In this document: one piece after another, positions 15,695 to 24,449 of the stretch | Numbering within the stretch: position 1 is the stretch's first letter | Layout: each line of letters opens with the position of its first letter | Assembly (NCBI GenBank): GCA_017475925.1 | Contig: JAFVER010000096.1 | Location: forward strand, 1-35,246 | DNA: 35,246 nt | DNA from: Anaerovibrio sp. | GTDB lineage: Bacteria > Bacillota > Negativicutes > Selenomonadales > Selenomonadaceae | Direction: 5' to 3' | Made by a program: the position numbers and the translations under genes | The notes under the pieces: model-generated | The model's database searches: none | What the model saw: the letters and a program-made list of their open reading frames with translations, nothing else | What the model was told of the DNA's origin: nothing

Positions 15695-17497
15695 GTGGCT
15701 AAAAATAAGATTATTGTAGTAGGTGGCGGCTTGTCAGGCTTGATGGCTACCCTTAAGATTTGTGAAGCTGGCGGCGAAGTAGACTTATTCTCTTACTGCC
15801 CAGTAAAGCGTTCTCACTCCCTTTGCGCACAAGGCGGTATCAACGCCTGCATGGATACCAAGGGTGAGCACGATTCTATTTATGAGCATTTCGATGATAC
15901 TGTATATGGTGGTGACTTCCTGGCAGACCAGCTGGCTGTAAAGGGCATGGTTGAGGCCGCACCAAAGCTCATAAAGATGTTTGACCGTATGGGTGTACCT
16001 TTTACCCGTACTCCAGAAGGTGTTCTTGACCTCCGTAATTTCGGTGGACAGAAGAATAAGCGTACCTGCTTTGCTGGTTCTACCACTGGTCAGCAGCTCC
16101 TTTATGCTCTTGACGAACAGGTTCGTCGCTGGGAAGTTAAGGGCGGAGTTAATAAGTATGAGTTCTGGGAATTTGTAAAGATTTTCAAGGATAAAAACGG
16201 AGTTTGCCGTGGTATTATTGCTCAGAGCATGAACTCCATGGAGATTAAGGCCTTTAAGGCTGATGTTGTTATATTGGCAACCGGTGGCCCTGGTCAGGTA
16301 TTTGGCCGTTGTACAGCATCTACTATTTGTAACGGTTCTGCAGTTTCTGCAGTATATCAGCAGGGCGCAAAGATTGCTAACCCTGAGTTCATTCAGATTC
16401 ATCCAACCGCAATCCCAGGCTCCGATAAGAACCGTCTGATGTCAGAGGCATGCCGCGGTGAGGGCGGACGTGTATGGGTTTATAAAGATGGTAAGCCTTG
16501 GTATTTCCTTGAAGAAATGTACCCGGCATATGGTAACCTAGTACCTCGTGATGTTGCTTCCCGGGCTATCTTCAAGGTTTGCGTACATATGGATTTGGGT
16601 ATTAACCATGACCGTCGGGTATATCTTGACTTGTCCCATATTCCAGCAGAGTATTTGGAGCGCAAGCTGGGTGGTATTATTGAAATATATACCGAATTTG
16701 TTGGTAAGGACCCTCGCAAGGTTCCAATGGAGATTTTCCCTTCCGTACATTACTCCATGGGTGGTATTTATGTAGACAGAAAGCATTTTACCAATATTCC
16801 TGGCCTTATGGCTTCCGGCGAGTGTGACCATCAGTATCATGGTGCTAACCGTCTTGGTGCCAACTCTCTGTTGTCCGCTGCATACTCCGGTACTGTTTCT
16901 GGTCCTGAAGCAATGAAGTGGGCCAAGGAAAATGTTTCCAAGCTGTGCGAAATTACCGATGCTGAAATCGAGGCTGCCCGCAAGGAAGTACAGGATGAAT
17001 ATGACAAGATTCGTCAGATGAATGGCCCGGAAAATGCTCATAAGCTTCATCAGGAAATGGGTGAAATAATGTATGAGTATGTGTCTATCGAGCGTGACAA
17101 CAAGGGTCTGGATACCTGTCTCGAGAAGCTGAAGGGTATTTTGAAGCGTTGGAATGATATTGGTGTAACAGATCATGGCAATTGGGCTAACCAGGAGGCT
17201 ATGTTTGTTCGTCAGCTCCGTAACATGATTATATATGCAATGGCTATCACCAAGTCTGCCCGTTGCCGTGACGAGTCCCGTGGTGCCCATGCAAAGATTA
17301 TGCTGGATGATAACGGCAACCGTATAGAGAAGGATGGCGAGCTGGTATTCTATCCTCGTAATGATGAAAAGTTCATGTTTACATCTGTTGTAAGCTTTGA
17401 TGCAGCAACTGAGGAGCCAGTCGTAACCTATGAGGAATTTGAGCATTCACTCATTAAGGCACGTCCTCGTAACTATGCTGTTGCAAAGAAAGAGTAA
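15695..17497 (+). CDS. sdhA: Succinate dehydrogenase/fumarate reductase flavoprotein subunit
   Basis: This 600-aa subunit holds covalent FAD and the dicarboxylate site. The N-terminal dinucleotide motif IIVVGGGLSGLMA (6-18) is followed by KRSHSLCAQGGINA with the FAD-linking His41. The capping region carries NPEFIQIHPTAIPG. A later segment, HQYHGANRLGANSLLSA, is typical of the FAD domain. Translation starts at GTG 15695 with AGGAGAG upstream. Sequence cannot say whether the physiological direction is succinate oxidation or fumarate reduction; with fumarase beside it and a fermentative lineage, fumarate reduction in the succinate/propionate route is likely. Confidence 0.96.
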   Translation: MAKNKIIVVGGGLSGLMATLKICEAGGEVDLFSYCPVKRSHSLCAQGGINACMDTKGEHDSIYEHFDDTVYGGDFLADQLAVKGMVEAAPKLIKMFDRMGVPFTRTPEGVLDLRNFGGQKNKRTCFAGSTTGQQLLYALDEQVRRWEVKGGVNKYEFWEFVKIFKDKNGVCRGIIAQSMNSMEIKAFKADVVILATGGPGQVFGRCTASTICNGSAVSAVYQQGAKIANPEFIQIHPTAIPGSDKNRLMSEACRGEGGRVWVYKDGKPWYFLEEMYPAYGNLVPRDVASRAIFKVCVHMDLGINHDRRVYLDLSHIPAEYLERKLGGIIEIYTEFVGKDPRKVPMEIFPSVHYSMGGIYVDRKHFTNIPGLMASGECDHQYHGANRLGANSLLSAAYSGTVSGPEAMKWAKENVSKLCEITDAEIEAARKEVQDEYDKIRQMNGPENAHKLHQEMGEIMYEYVSIERDNKGLDTCLEKLKGILKRWNDIGVTDHGNWANQEAMFVRQLRNMIIYAMAITKSARCRDESRGAHAKIMLDDNGNRIEKDGELVFYPRNDEKFMFTSVVSFDAATEEPVVTYEEFEHSLIKARPRNYAVAKKE

Positions 17498-17514
17498 TAG
17501 GGGGATAAAATAGA

Positions 17515-18270
17515 ATGGCAGAACAGAAGAAAACAGTTAAGTTTATAATTGAGCGTCAGGACAGCCCTACCAGCACGCCTTACACTCAGGAGTTCGAAAT
17601 TCCATATCGTCCTGCTCTGAACGTAGTAGCTTCTTTGATGGAAATTCAGAAGAACCCTGTAACTACTGATGGTAAAAAGGTTGCTCCTGTAGTTTGGGAG
17701 TGTAATTGTCTGGAGAAGGTTTGTGGTGCCTGCATGATGGTTATCAACGGCAAGGCACAGCAGGCGTGCTGTGCACTTATTGATAATCTTGAGCAGCCAA
17801 TCCGTCTACAGCCAGCCAGAACCTTCCCTGTAATCCGTGATTTGCATGTTGACCGCTCTGTAATGTTTGAGAGCCTCAAACGTGTACAGGCTTGGATCGA
17901 GGTTGATGGTTCCTGGGAGGTTAAGGATGCTCCTATTCAGAATCCTTACACCGCTACCACAGCGTATGAGATTTCTCACTGCATGACCTGCGGCTGCTGC
18001 CTGGAGGCTTGCCCTAATGTTGGTCCACAGTCTGACTTCATTGGTGCTTCTCCTTCTGTACAGGCTTACCTGTTCAACCTGCATCCACTTGGAAAGTTTG
18101 ACAAGGAAAAGCGTATGGAGGCATTGATGGCCAAGGGCGGTCTTACAAGCTGCGGTAATTCTCAAAACTGTGTAGAGGTTTGCCCTAAGAATATTAAGCT
18201 GACTACATACCTTGCTCAGCTTAACCGTGATGTAAACAAGCACGCCCTGAAGAATATATTCAATAAGTAA
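17515..18270 (+). CDS. sdhB: Succinate dehydrogenase/fumarate reductase iron-sulfur subunit
   Basis: The 251-aa electron-transfer subunit has an N-terminal [2Fe-2S] domain with cysteines at C65, C70, C73 and C85 (CNCLEKVCGACMMVING) and a C-terminal bis-cluster domain. The C-terminal cysteines are in CMTCGCCLEACPNVG (156-170) and SCGNSQNCVEVCPKN (212-226), the usual [4Fe-4S]/[3Fe-4S] arrangement. It links the flavin in SdhA to the hemes in SdhC. It ends the operon and is followed by a strong terminator. Confidence 0.95.
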   Translation: MAEQKKTVKFIIERQDSPTSTPYTQEFEIPYRPALNVVASLMEIQKNPVTTDGKKVAPVVWECNCLEKVCGACMMVINGKAQQACCALIDNLEQPIRLQPARTFPVIRDLHVDRSVMFESLKRVQAWIEVDGSWEVKDAPIQNPYTATTAYEISHCMTCGCCLEACPNVGPQSDFIGASPSVQAYLFNLHPLGKFDKEKRMEALMAKGGLTSCGNSQNCVEVCPKNIKLTTYLAQLNRDVNKHALKNIFNK

Positions 18271-18283
18271 TATATTGAACTTT

Positions 18284-18328
18284 AAAACTGTCGAATTGAT
18301 GAGTTTATTGATTCGGCAGTTTTTATTT
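18284..18328 (+). terminator. Intrinsic terminator after sdhB
   Basis: AAAACTGTCGAAT (18284-18296) and ATTCGGCAGTTTT (18311-18323) pair over 13 bp with one G-U, around a 14-nt loop, followed by TATTTT. Confidence 0.85.
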
Positions 18329-18411
18329 TGTATATATTTGTGCAGGTATAAAGGTATTTTAACGAAATTTGTCGTAATAGATTACCATAGAAATACTGTG
18401 GGGGGGATTTT

Positions 18412-19803
18412 ATGTCATTTTTAGGAGCGTGTGTTGTACCTCATCCGCCGCTGATTTTGCCGGAAATTGGTCATGGGGAGGAACAGGAAATCAGTGCTAC
18501 AATTGAAGCCTATAATGCTACAGCAGGCTGGGTGGTGGATAAGCAGCCGGATTTAGTGGTGATTACCAGCCCCCATGCCACTATGTATGCCGACTATCTG
18601 CAAATATCCTCCGGGAGTGCTGGACGGGGGAGTTTTGCCAATTTTGGCCATCCTGAGCTGACCTTTGAGGCAAAATATGATGAAGCATTTGTGGTTGAGG
18701 TGGAAAAAATGGCCCGTGATATTGATTTACCGGCAGGGACCTTGGGGAAGCAAAATAATGAGCTGGATCACGGCACCATGATACCATTATATTTTTTACA
18801 AAAAGCAGGGTATAAGGGAAATATTGTCCGTATAGGCTTATCAGGCTTATCCAATATATATCATTATGCTCTGGGGGTGTTGCTGCGTGAAGCCGCTGAT
18901 AAATTGAAGCGTCGGCTGGTGATTGTAGCTAGTGGAGATTTGTCCCACAAGCTAAAGGCGGAGGGCCCCTATGGATACGCTGAGGAAGGGCCAAGGTTTG
19001 ATCAGCGTATGGCAGAATGCTTTGCCACAGGTGACTTTCTAAAGCTATTGACAACACCGGCAAAGCTTGCCAACAGGGCAGCAGAATGTGGCCTTCGTTC
19101 CTTTTGGATAATGGCGGGTGCCTTTGATTGCCTTGGTGTTGACGCAAAGCTTTTGTCCTGTGAAGGTCCGTTTGGTGTAGGCTATGGGATAGCTCAATTT
19201 ACGCCAACCGGCAGAGATGAAAGTAGAAATATTTGTGAACAGGCAGCCCGGCAGCATAAGGCAGATATGAAATTGATAAGGCAGCAGGAGGATGCATATT
19301 TAAGGCTGGCCAGGCTTAGTCTGGAAAGCTACGTCCGGGAGCATAAAACGATTGATATTCCAGATGGTTTGCCGGCAGAACTGCTTAATACCCGCGCAGG
19401 GGCCTTTGTGTCAATAAAAAAGGACGGGGAGCTGCGTGGCTGCATAGGCACTATTCTGCCGGTACGGGATAATCTGGCTGCAGAAATAATTGCCAATGCC
19501 GTATCTGCCGGAACGGCTGACCCACGATTTTCAGCGGTAACAGCGGAGGAGCTGGATGAATTGGTTTATGATGTGGATGTGCTTTCGTCCCCAGAGCCTA
19601 TTGATACTCCGGCTCAGCTCGATGTAAAACGGTATGGGGTAATCGTAGCCAGTGAGGACGGACTTCGGCGGGGACTTTTATTGCCAGACCTGGAAGGCGT
19701 GGATACGGTGGAGGAACAGATTTCCATTGCTCGGCGAAAAGGAAATATTTCCCCCACTGAGCCGGTGAAGCTGTTGCGTTTTGAGGTAACCCGTCATGAA
19801 TGA
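18412..19803 (+). CDS. AmmeMemoRadiSam fusion: LigB/MEMO-like domain plus AMMECR1 domain
   Basis: The 463-aa protein joins two families. Residues 1 to about 270 resemble class III extradiol dioxygenase (LigB)/MEMO-like proteins, with candidate metal histidines H11 (VVPHPPLILPEIG), H55 (TSPHATMYAD), H120 (ELDHGTMIP) and H179 (SGDLSHK). Residues about 285-460 are an AMMECR1 domain with its hallmark LRGCIGT (341-347). With the radical SAM gene that overlaps its 3' end by 8 nt, it makes a complete AmmeMemoRadiSam set. The biochemical role of this system is unsettled. The ATG follows a GGGGGGG-rich ribosome site. Confidence 0.88.
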   Translation: MSFLGACVVPHPPLILPEIGHGEEQEISATIEAYNATAGWVVDKQPDLVVITSPHATMYADYLQISSGSAGRGSFANFGHPELTFEAKYDEAFVVEVEKMARDIDLPAGTLGKQNNELDHGTMIPLYFLQKAGYKGNIVRIGLSGLSNIYHYALGVLLREAADKLKRRLVIVASGDLSHKLKAEGPYGYAEEGPRFDQRMAECFATGDFLKLLTTPAKLANRAAECGLRSFWIMAGAFDCLGVDAKLLSCEGPFGVGYGIAQFTPTGRDESRNICEQAARQHKADMKLIRQQEDAYLRLARLSLESYVREHKTIDIPDGLPAELLNTRAGAFVSIKKDGELRGCIGTILPVRDNLAAEIIANAVSAGTADPRFSAVTAEELDELVYDVDVLSSPEPIDTPAQLDVKRYGVIVASEDGLRRGLLLPDLEGVDTVEEQISIARRKGNISPTEPVKLLRFEVTRHE

Positions 19804-20638
19804 AAATAAACAATCTCTGGAATGTGGCCTTTGCCCCCACAAATGTATTTTACAACCGGGACGAACCGGCTTTTGTGGTACACGGAGAAATTTTGACGGT
19901 GAGATAAGGTCTGTTTCCTATGGACAGGTTACCAGTCTGGCTGTTGATCCCATTGAAAAGAAGCCACTATATCATTTCCATCCAGGCACAGCCATTTTGT
20001 CAGTAGGTGGCTTTGGTTGTAACATGAAATGCTCCTTCTGTCAAAATCATGGAATATCTCAACAGGGAATTGAGGTCTCTCAGGGATATGTTTCACCGGA
20101 GGACCTGGTGAAGCTGTCCCAAAAAGCGGCAGCAGAGGCTGGCAGCATCGGCGTGGCTTTTACCTATAACGAGCCGCTGCTTAGTTATGAGTATTTGATG
20201 GATACAGCACCACTTTTGCAGGATAAAGGCCAAAAGGTGGTATTAGTTACCAACGGACAGATTATGGAGGAAAAATTTAAAAAGCTGTTACCATATATTG
20301 ATGCCATGAATATTGATTTAAAGGCATTTTCCCCGGAGGGGTATCAATGGCTGGGGGGAGATTTTGCGACAACGCAGCGGACTATTGGTATGGCAGTAGA
20401 AGCAGGCATTCATGTGGAGATTACCAGTCTTATTATTCCTGAATTTAACGATGATACGGCTATGATGGAGGCGGAAGCCAGGTGGCTGTGTAACATACAT
20501 CCAGGTATGCCACTTCATTTATCCCGTTATTTTCCAAGGTATAAATTAAATCGTCCGGCTACTCCCATAGAAACGCTGTATCAGCTCAGGACTGTAGCAG
20601 AGAAATATTTGAAGTATGTCTATTTGGGTAATGTGTAG
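19796..20638 (+). CDS. amrS: AmmeMemoRadiSam system radical SAM enzyme
   Basis: A 280-aa radical SAM protein. The SAM [4Fe-4S] motif is CNMKCSFC (C75, C79, C82, CxxxCxxC). An N-terminal cysteine group (CGLCPHKC, C10/C13/C17, and C27) may bind a further metal, as in pyruvate formate-lyase-activating-like relatives. GVAFTYNEPLLSYEY and NIDLKAFSPEGY are family-typical barrel segments. The start overlaps the upstream fusion gene by 8 nt, so the two are translationally coupled. The substrate is unknown. Confidence 0.9.
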   Translation: MNENKQSLECGLCPHKCILQPGRTGFCGTRRNFDGEIRSVSYGQVTSLAVDPIEKKPLYHFHPGTAILSVGGFGCNMKCSFCQNHGISQQGIEVSQGYVSPEDLVKLSQKAAAEAGSIGVAFTYNEPLLSYEYLMDTAPLLQDKGQKVVLVTNGQIMEEKFKKLLPYIDAMNIDLKAFSPEGYQWLGGDFATTQRTIGMAVEAGIHVEITSLIIPEFNDDTAMMEAEARWLCNIHPGMPLHLSRYFPRYKLNRPATPIETLYQLRTVAEKYLKYVYLGNV

Positions 20639-20645
20639 GATATAT

Positions 20646-20939
20646 GGAATATTTTCCCATAAAATATGGGAAAATTCGAACAACTGCGTTATGTCGAGTA
20701 ATATTTAACTATCGACGAAACGCTGAGAGGAATATTTTCCCATAAAATATGGGAAAATTTGAACAACTGCGTTATGTCGAGTAATATTTAACCATCGACG
20801 AAACGCTGATAGGTATATTTTTCTATTGCATAGAAAAATTTGAACAACTGCGTTATGTCGAGTAATATTTAACCGTCGACGAAACGCTGAGAGGAATATT
20901 TTCCCATAAAATATGGGAAAATTTGAACAACTGCGTTAT
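20646..20939 (+). repeat. Tandem array of 3.5 hairpin-bearing units of 81-83 bp
   Basis: Units lie at 20646-20728, 20729-20811, 20812-20892 and a partial one at 20893-20939. Each begins with a palindrome: TTTTCCCATA, loop AAA, TATGGGAAAA in units 1, 2 and 4. Unit 3 instead has ATTTTTCTAT, loop TGC, ATAGAAAAAT, so the stem is kept while its sequence changes. Then comes GAACAACTGCGTTAT, followed in complete units by a second inverted repeat, GCGTT-AT-GTCGA paired with TCGAC-GA-AACGC. Units 1 and 2 differ at only a few positions. The array fills the gene-free stretch 20639-20971 between amrS and the LtaS-like gene. No spacers are present. Confidence 0.92.
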
Positions 20940-20971
20940 AATAATTTCATATTGCTTTTTGGAGTGATTTG

Positions 20972-22996
20972 ATGTCGTTATTTGATGCCTTTTTCATGGG
21001 CTGGCAGCAGGATGTTAAATTGGCCATATTGCCGCCGTTGGCCTGTGCCCTGTTTAGGCTTGCGTTTATAACATATTTTGGGCCAAAGAAGCTGACCAGG
21101 TGGGGGAAGGCCAAGCTATATCATTGCTTTCGCTATGGCTTTTGGTGGGGAATGGATTTCAATGCTTATGCTTACCTCGTTCCCCTGGTGCTTGTGACCA
21201 TACCAGGGGTGGTTCTGCCTTGGTATTTTGACCTGGGAAATACAATCAGGCTGGTATTGATTACTGTTTATCTCGTGGTGCTATATGTGCTTTTTTGGAC
21301 AAAGATGATTTTTTATTATCATTACCACGATATAATCAACAATAACATACTTTTTGGGAAAAATGCCGATAAGGGTAATTTGGCGGATATATTTTTCAAT
21401 CAAAATCACGGTGGCTGGATACTTCTTAGCTTTATCCCCTATATTGCCCTGTGCTGGTATGCTGGAGGGCTGTTGCTGGGCATTTCCGCAGTTCCCTTTA
21501 TTGAGCTGGACAATGCTTATCTGCAATATTCAGCCAATACACTGATGTTTTTGTTTTCTATTGCCATGTTTTATTGGTTTAGGTTCGGTGGAACCTTTCG
21601 CCATCGTAACAAGCCGGAGTGGGATGAAGTCCCTATGATAGTAAAGGAGGATGTCTTTTTAGGAAAGGCCACTGTAGATGACCTTGTGGCCTTGGAGATA
21701 GTGTTGAAGCATCCAGCCCCGGAATTTGTCAGCAAAAATGATGAGGAAGCAATAAAAAGCATACAGAAAATTTGCCCGGAATTTTCCGGAGGTAGGGATA
21801 ATCCCTTATTCCATTTTCGGCATATGGCAAAGGGGGCCAGAATAAAAAAGCCAAGGCATATTTTTTTCCTGTTGGGAGAGAGTCAGTGCCAAACCCCTTT
21901 TGACAGCATTTACGATAAGCTTCATTTGATGGATGCCAGCAAAAGATTTCAGCAGGAGCCAGGAACGGTGACTATTGCCAATTTTCAGCCGGCAGGCATG
22001 ATTTCTCAGACAGCTCTTGGAAGTATTTTACTTGGCTTGTATGACTGTGACTTGGAGCTGAATGAAAAAAAGGGTATATGGAGCTGTGACATCAGCAAAA
22101 TCCCAACCTCCCTGGCTGGGCAGCTAAAGCGACTGGGCTATCATACCAGCTTTTGGTATGGCGGAAGTCTCAATTGGGGCAGTCTTGTTCATTTTATACC
22201 AGCCGTGGGGTTTGATGAAGCCCATGGGGGACCGGATTTTTGCCCGCCGGGGTCACCTCAGACCTGGCTGGGGGTATATGATCATATTTTTCTGGATAGT
22301 GTGGCTGAGCATATAAAAAGCAACCCACAGGAGGAGCTGCAGTTTCATTTTATTTATACTACCTCCAATCATGGTCCATATAATTTGCCGTATCACGAAT
22401 ATGGCCTGGACATTGACCGGCTTATGCCAGAGATGCCGGATAGCCTACGGCGGGATAACGTTGAAGCCCGAAGGTTTATGGGAGTATGCTATGCGGACCG
22501 CTGCCTTATGGAATTTGTCAAAAGAATGAAAAACGAATATTCAGACAGCCTTTTCATTATTACAGGTGATCATTCTGCAGCAGTTTTGCCCTTTGGTAAG
22601 GGGATATTGCCAAGAAGTGAGGCAACTGTACGGGAAAATATGCTGACGGCTTTTTACATGCACCATGCTGATTTGACGTGGGATATGCTAAATAACAATG
22701 TATTAGGCGAGCATCAGAATATATTGCCGACGATTATGGAGCTGATTGCTCCCCAAGGCTTTGAGTATTATAGCTTGAAATCATCTCTGACGGAGTCCAT
22801 AGACCATGTTGTTACTCCTTATAGTTGGATGAATAGGCTTGAAATCGGTTATTACAAGGATAAAATACGTCAGCAGCTCATGGAATCAGCTGAGTCAGTT
22901 GCAACAGACCACGGTGTGGAGGATTATTTGGAGGAAAAAAATTCTTTGCAGGATGTTACTGGCTGGCTGGTAAGGCACATGGAAATAGTACAGTAG
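20972..22996 (+). CDS. LtaS-like sulfatase-fold membrane transferase
   Basis: A 674-aa inner-membrane protein: about five N-terminal helices (within 14-205) and a periplasmic sulfatase/alkaline-phosphatase-fold domain (about 290-600). Metal-site landmarks are LLGESQCQ (E303), YTTSNHGPYNLP (N466, H467) and FIITGDHSAA (D533, H534). The catalytic Thr is probably T347 in ISQTALGSILLG. Family members move phosphoglycerol or phosphoethanolamine from phospholipids to an envelope acceptor. In a diderm the acceptor is unlikely to be classical lipoteichoic acid; lipid A or a glycan is possible. ATG 20972 was chosen because GGAG lies 7 nt upstream. The hairpin repeat array immediately precedes it. Confidence 0.85.
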   Translation: MSLFDAFFMGWQQDVKLAILPPLACALFRLAFITYFGPKKLTRWGKAKLYHCFRYGFWWGMDFNAYAYLVPLVLVTIPGVVLPWYFDLGNTIRLVLITVYLVVLYVLFWTKMIFYYHYHDIINNNILFGKNADKGNLADIFFNQNHGGWILLSFIPYIALCWYAGGLLLGISAVPFIELDNAYLQYSANTLMFLFSIAMFYWFRFGGTFRHRNKPEWDEVPMIVKEDVFLGKATVDDLVALEIVLKHPAPEFVSKNDEEAIKSIQKICPEFSGGRDNPLFHFRHMAKGARIKKPRHIFFLLGESQCQTPFDSIYDKLHLMDASKRFQQEPGTVTIANFQPAGMISQTALGSILLGLYDCDLELNEKKGIWSCDISKIPTSLAGQLKRLGYHTSFWYGGSLNWGSLVHFIPAVGFDEAHGGPDFCPPGSPQTWLGVYDHIFLDSVAEHIKSNPQEELQFHFIYTTSNHGPYNLPYHEYGLDIDRLMPEMPDSLRRDNVEARRFMGVCYADRCLMEFVKRMKNEYSDSLFIITGDHSAAVLPFGKGILPRSEATVRENMLTAFYMHHADLTWDMLNNNVLGEHQNILPTIMELIAPQGFEYYSLKSSLTESIDHVVTPYSWMNRLEIGYYKDKIRQQLMESAESVATDHGVEDYLEEKNSLQDVTGWLVRHMEIVQ

Positions 22997-23001
22997 CAGT
23001 T

Positions 23002-23050
23002 GTGCACTAAGCTCAGTCTGCGCCATTATGGCTTGATTTGCTAAGTGCAC
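23002..23050. repeat. Imperfect inverted repeat downstream of the LtaS-like gene
   Basis: GTGCACTAAGC (23002-23012) and GCTAAGTGCAC (23040-23050) are complementary except at one position, around a 27-nt loop. There is no T-tract, so it is not a standard terminator; it could be an operator or an mRNA 3'-end structure. Confidence 0.4.
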
Positions 23051-23146
23051 CTTGCATACATAGAGCTTGCCGTTCATTTACGCCCTAACTGGCTTAATTC
23101 ACGGAGTTCTATAGTAGCAAAGAAGTAACAAAGAGGAGCGATGATT

Positions 23147-24364
23147 ATGCTCTACAAGGGTGATATAGAATTGTCTACAAAAAAAATATCGGCCATCATC
23201 AGCTTTCTTATGCTGCTTAGTGTGGCTTTAGGAATTTTTCTCGGCAGCTGGTTTGTAAATGCTCATAATGGTTCAGTGGCATTTGCCGGCGTTGTGCTTG
23301 ATACGTTATATCCATCACCAGAGGCGGTTTTAAATAAGAAGGCGGCCAACATAGTCAATAGGATGAATTATCGGGAAAAATTAGGACAGATGGTGATGAT
23401 TGGCGTTCGGGGAACTGAGGTAAACAGTGTGGATGAACAAATGCTGAGCCAATATCACATAGGTAATATCATTCTGTTTGACCGTAATATAAAGTCATGG
23501 GAGCAGACCACAAAGCTGGTGGCAGATTTGCAAAAAGTAGCCAGGGAAAAAGGCGGGCAACCAGTGCCTCTTTTGGTGGCTATAGATGAAGAGGGCGGTC
23601 GGGTAGTGCGTGGAAAGGACGTAATCGAACCACCACCAGCCCAAAAGTCCATTGGTGAAACCAACAATCCGGATAATGCAGAGGAATGGGCCAGAAAAAC
23701 CGGTAAAAATTTACAGGCTTTGGGCATAAATGTGAATTTTGCGCCGGTGGCTGATGTGGCCTATAATGTAAGCCGGGATTTCAGTGGTAATTATGATAAA
23801 GCGACAAGCTTTGTAAAAGCAGCGGCCAGGGGCTATAGCAGTGTACAGGAAATTTTTACCTTAAAGCATTTTCCGGGCATTGGTCGTGGGACAGTGGATT
23901 CGCATAAGGATGTCTCATCCATAGACGTATCCCTGGAGGAGCTGCGACAAACTGATTTAAAGCCATTTCAGGCAGTTATAGACGAAAATAAAAATCATAA
24001 TTTTTTCGTAATGATTTCCCATTTGAAATATCCTCAGCTTGACAAGGATAATACCGCCAGCCAGTCCTACAACATCATAACAAACCTGCTGCGGCATGAT
24101 ATGGGGTTTAATGGTCTTGTTATTACAGATGACATGGCCATGGGAGCCGTTTCAAAATATGGCAGCTTTAATCATACTGGGGTTAATGCCGTAAAGGCCG
24201 GAGCCGATATAGTGCTGATTTGCCATGAGCATAGCCATCAGGTGGAAATCTACAATGGTCTCGTTGCGGCTTATGAGGCTGGTGAGCTGGATAAAAATAA
24301 GATAGATGCCTCGGTCCGACGGATTGTAAAAGCTAAGCTTCGCCTTAATACGCTGATACAATAA
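23147..24364 (+). CDS. nagZ: Glycoside hydrolase family 3 beta-N-acetylhexosaminidase (NagZ-like)
   Basis: A 405-aa GH3 enzyme with an N-terminal signal-anchor (about 14-37), placing it outside the cytoplasmic membrane. Family motifs are AIDEEGGRVVR (145-155), KHFPGIGRGTVDSH (240-253, the NagZ acid/base His-Asp loop) and ITDDMAMGAV carrying the nucleophile Asp. It probably removes GlcNAc from peptidoglycan fragments. Classic Gram-negative NagZ is cytoplasmic; the exported form is common in Firmicutes. ATG 23147 is preferred over ATG 23141 because GAGGAG then lies 8 nt rather than 2 nt away. Confidence 0.9.
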   Translation: MLYKGDIELSTKKISAIISFLMLLSVALGIFLGSWFVNAHNGSVAFAGVVLDTLYPSPEAVLNKKAANIVNRMNYREKLGQMVMIGVRGTEVNSVDEQMLSQYHIGNIILFDRNIKSWEQTTKLVADLQKVAREKGGQPVPLLVAIDEEGGRVVRGKDVIEPPPAQKSIGETNNPDNAEEWARKTGKNLQALGINVNFAPVADVAYNVSRDFSGNYDKATSFVKAAARGYSSVQEIFTLKHFPGIGRGTVDSHKDVSSIDVSLEELRQTDLKPFQAVIDENKNHNFFVMISHLKYPQLDKDNTASQSYNIITNLLRHDMGFNGLVITDDMAMGAVSKYGSFNHTGVNAVKAGADIVLICHEHSHQVEIYNGLVAAYEAGELDKNKIDASVRRIVKAKLRLNTLIQ

Positions 24365-24385
24365 TTGCTTGCTGTGCCTTTAGGC

Positions 24386-24414
24386 TTGTGCTTAACAGAA
24401 ATTCATTGTATAAT
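24386..24414 (+). promoter_or_regulatory. Putative promoter of the polyprenyl synthase-tatA unit
   Basis: A perfect -10 TATAAT (24409-24414) is preceded at 17 bp by a weak -35 TTGTGC (24386-24391). It lies 36 bp before the TTG start of the prenyl synthase. Confidence 0.5.
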
Positions 24415-24449
24415 GATAAGGCTTTAGAGTTTTTAAATGAGGGATCAAA

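Noticed and set aside
16538..17446. Long open frame (302 codons) on the minus strand inside sdhA
   Set aside because: It is antisense to a clearly conserved flavoprotein and shows no family motif; it reflects codon bias of the sense gene.
20646..20939. CRISPR array
   Set aside because: The units are contiguous and about 83 bp long, without unique spacers, and no cas genes are nearby.
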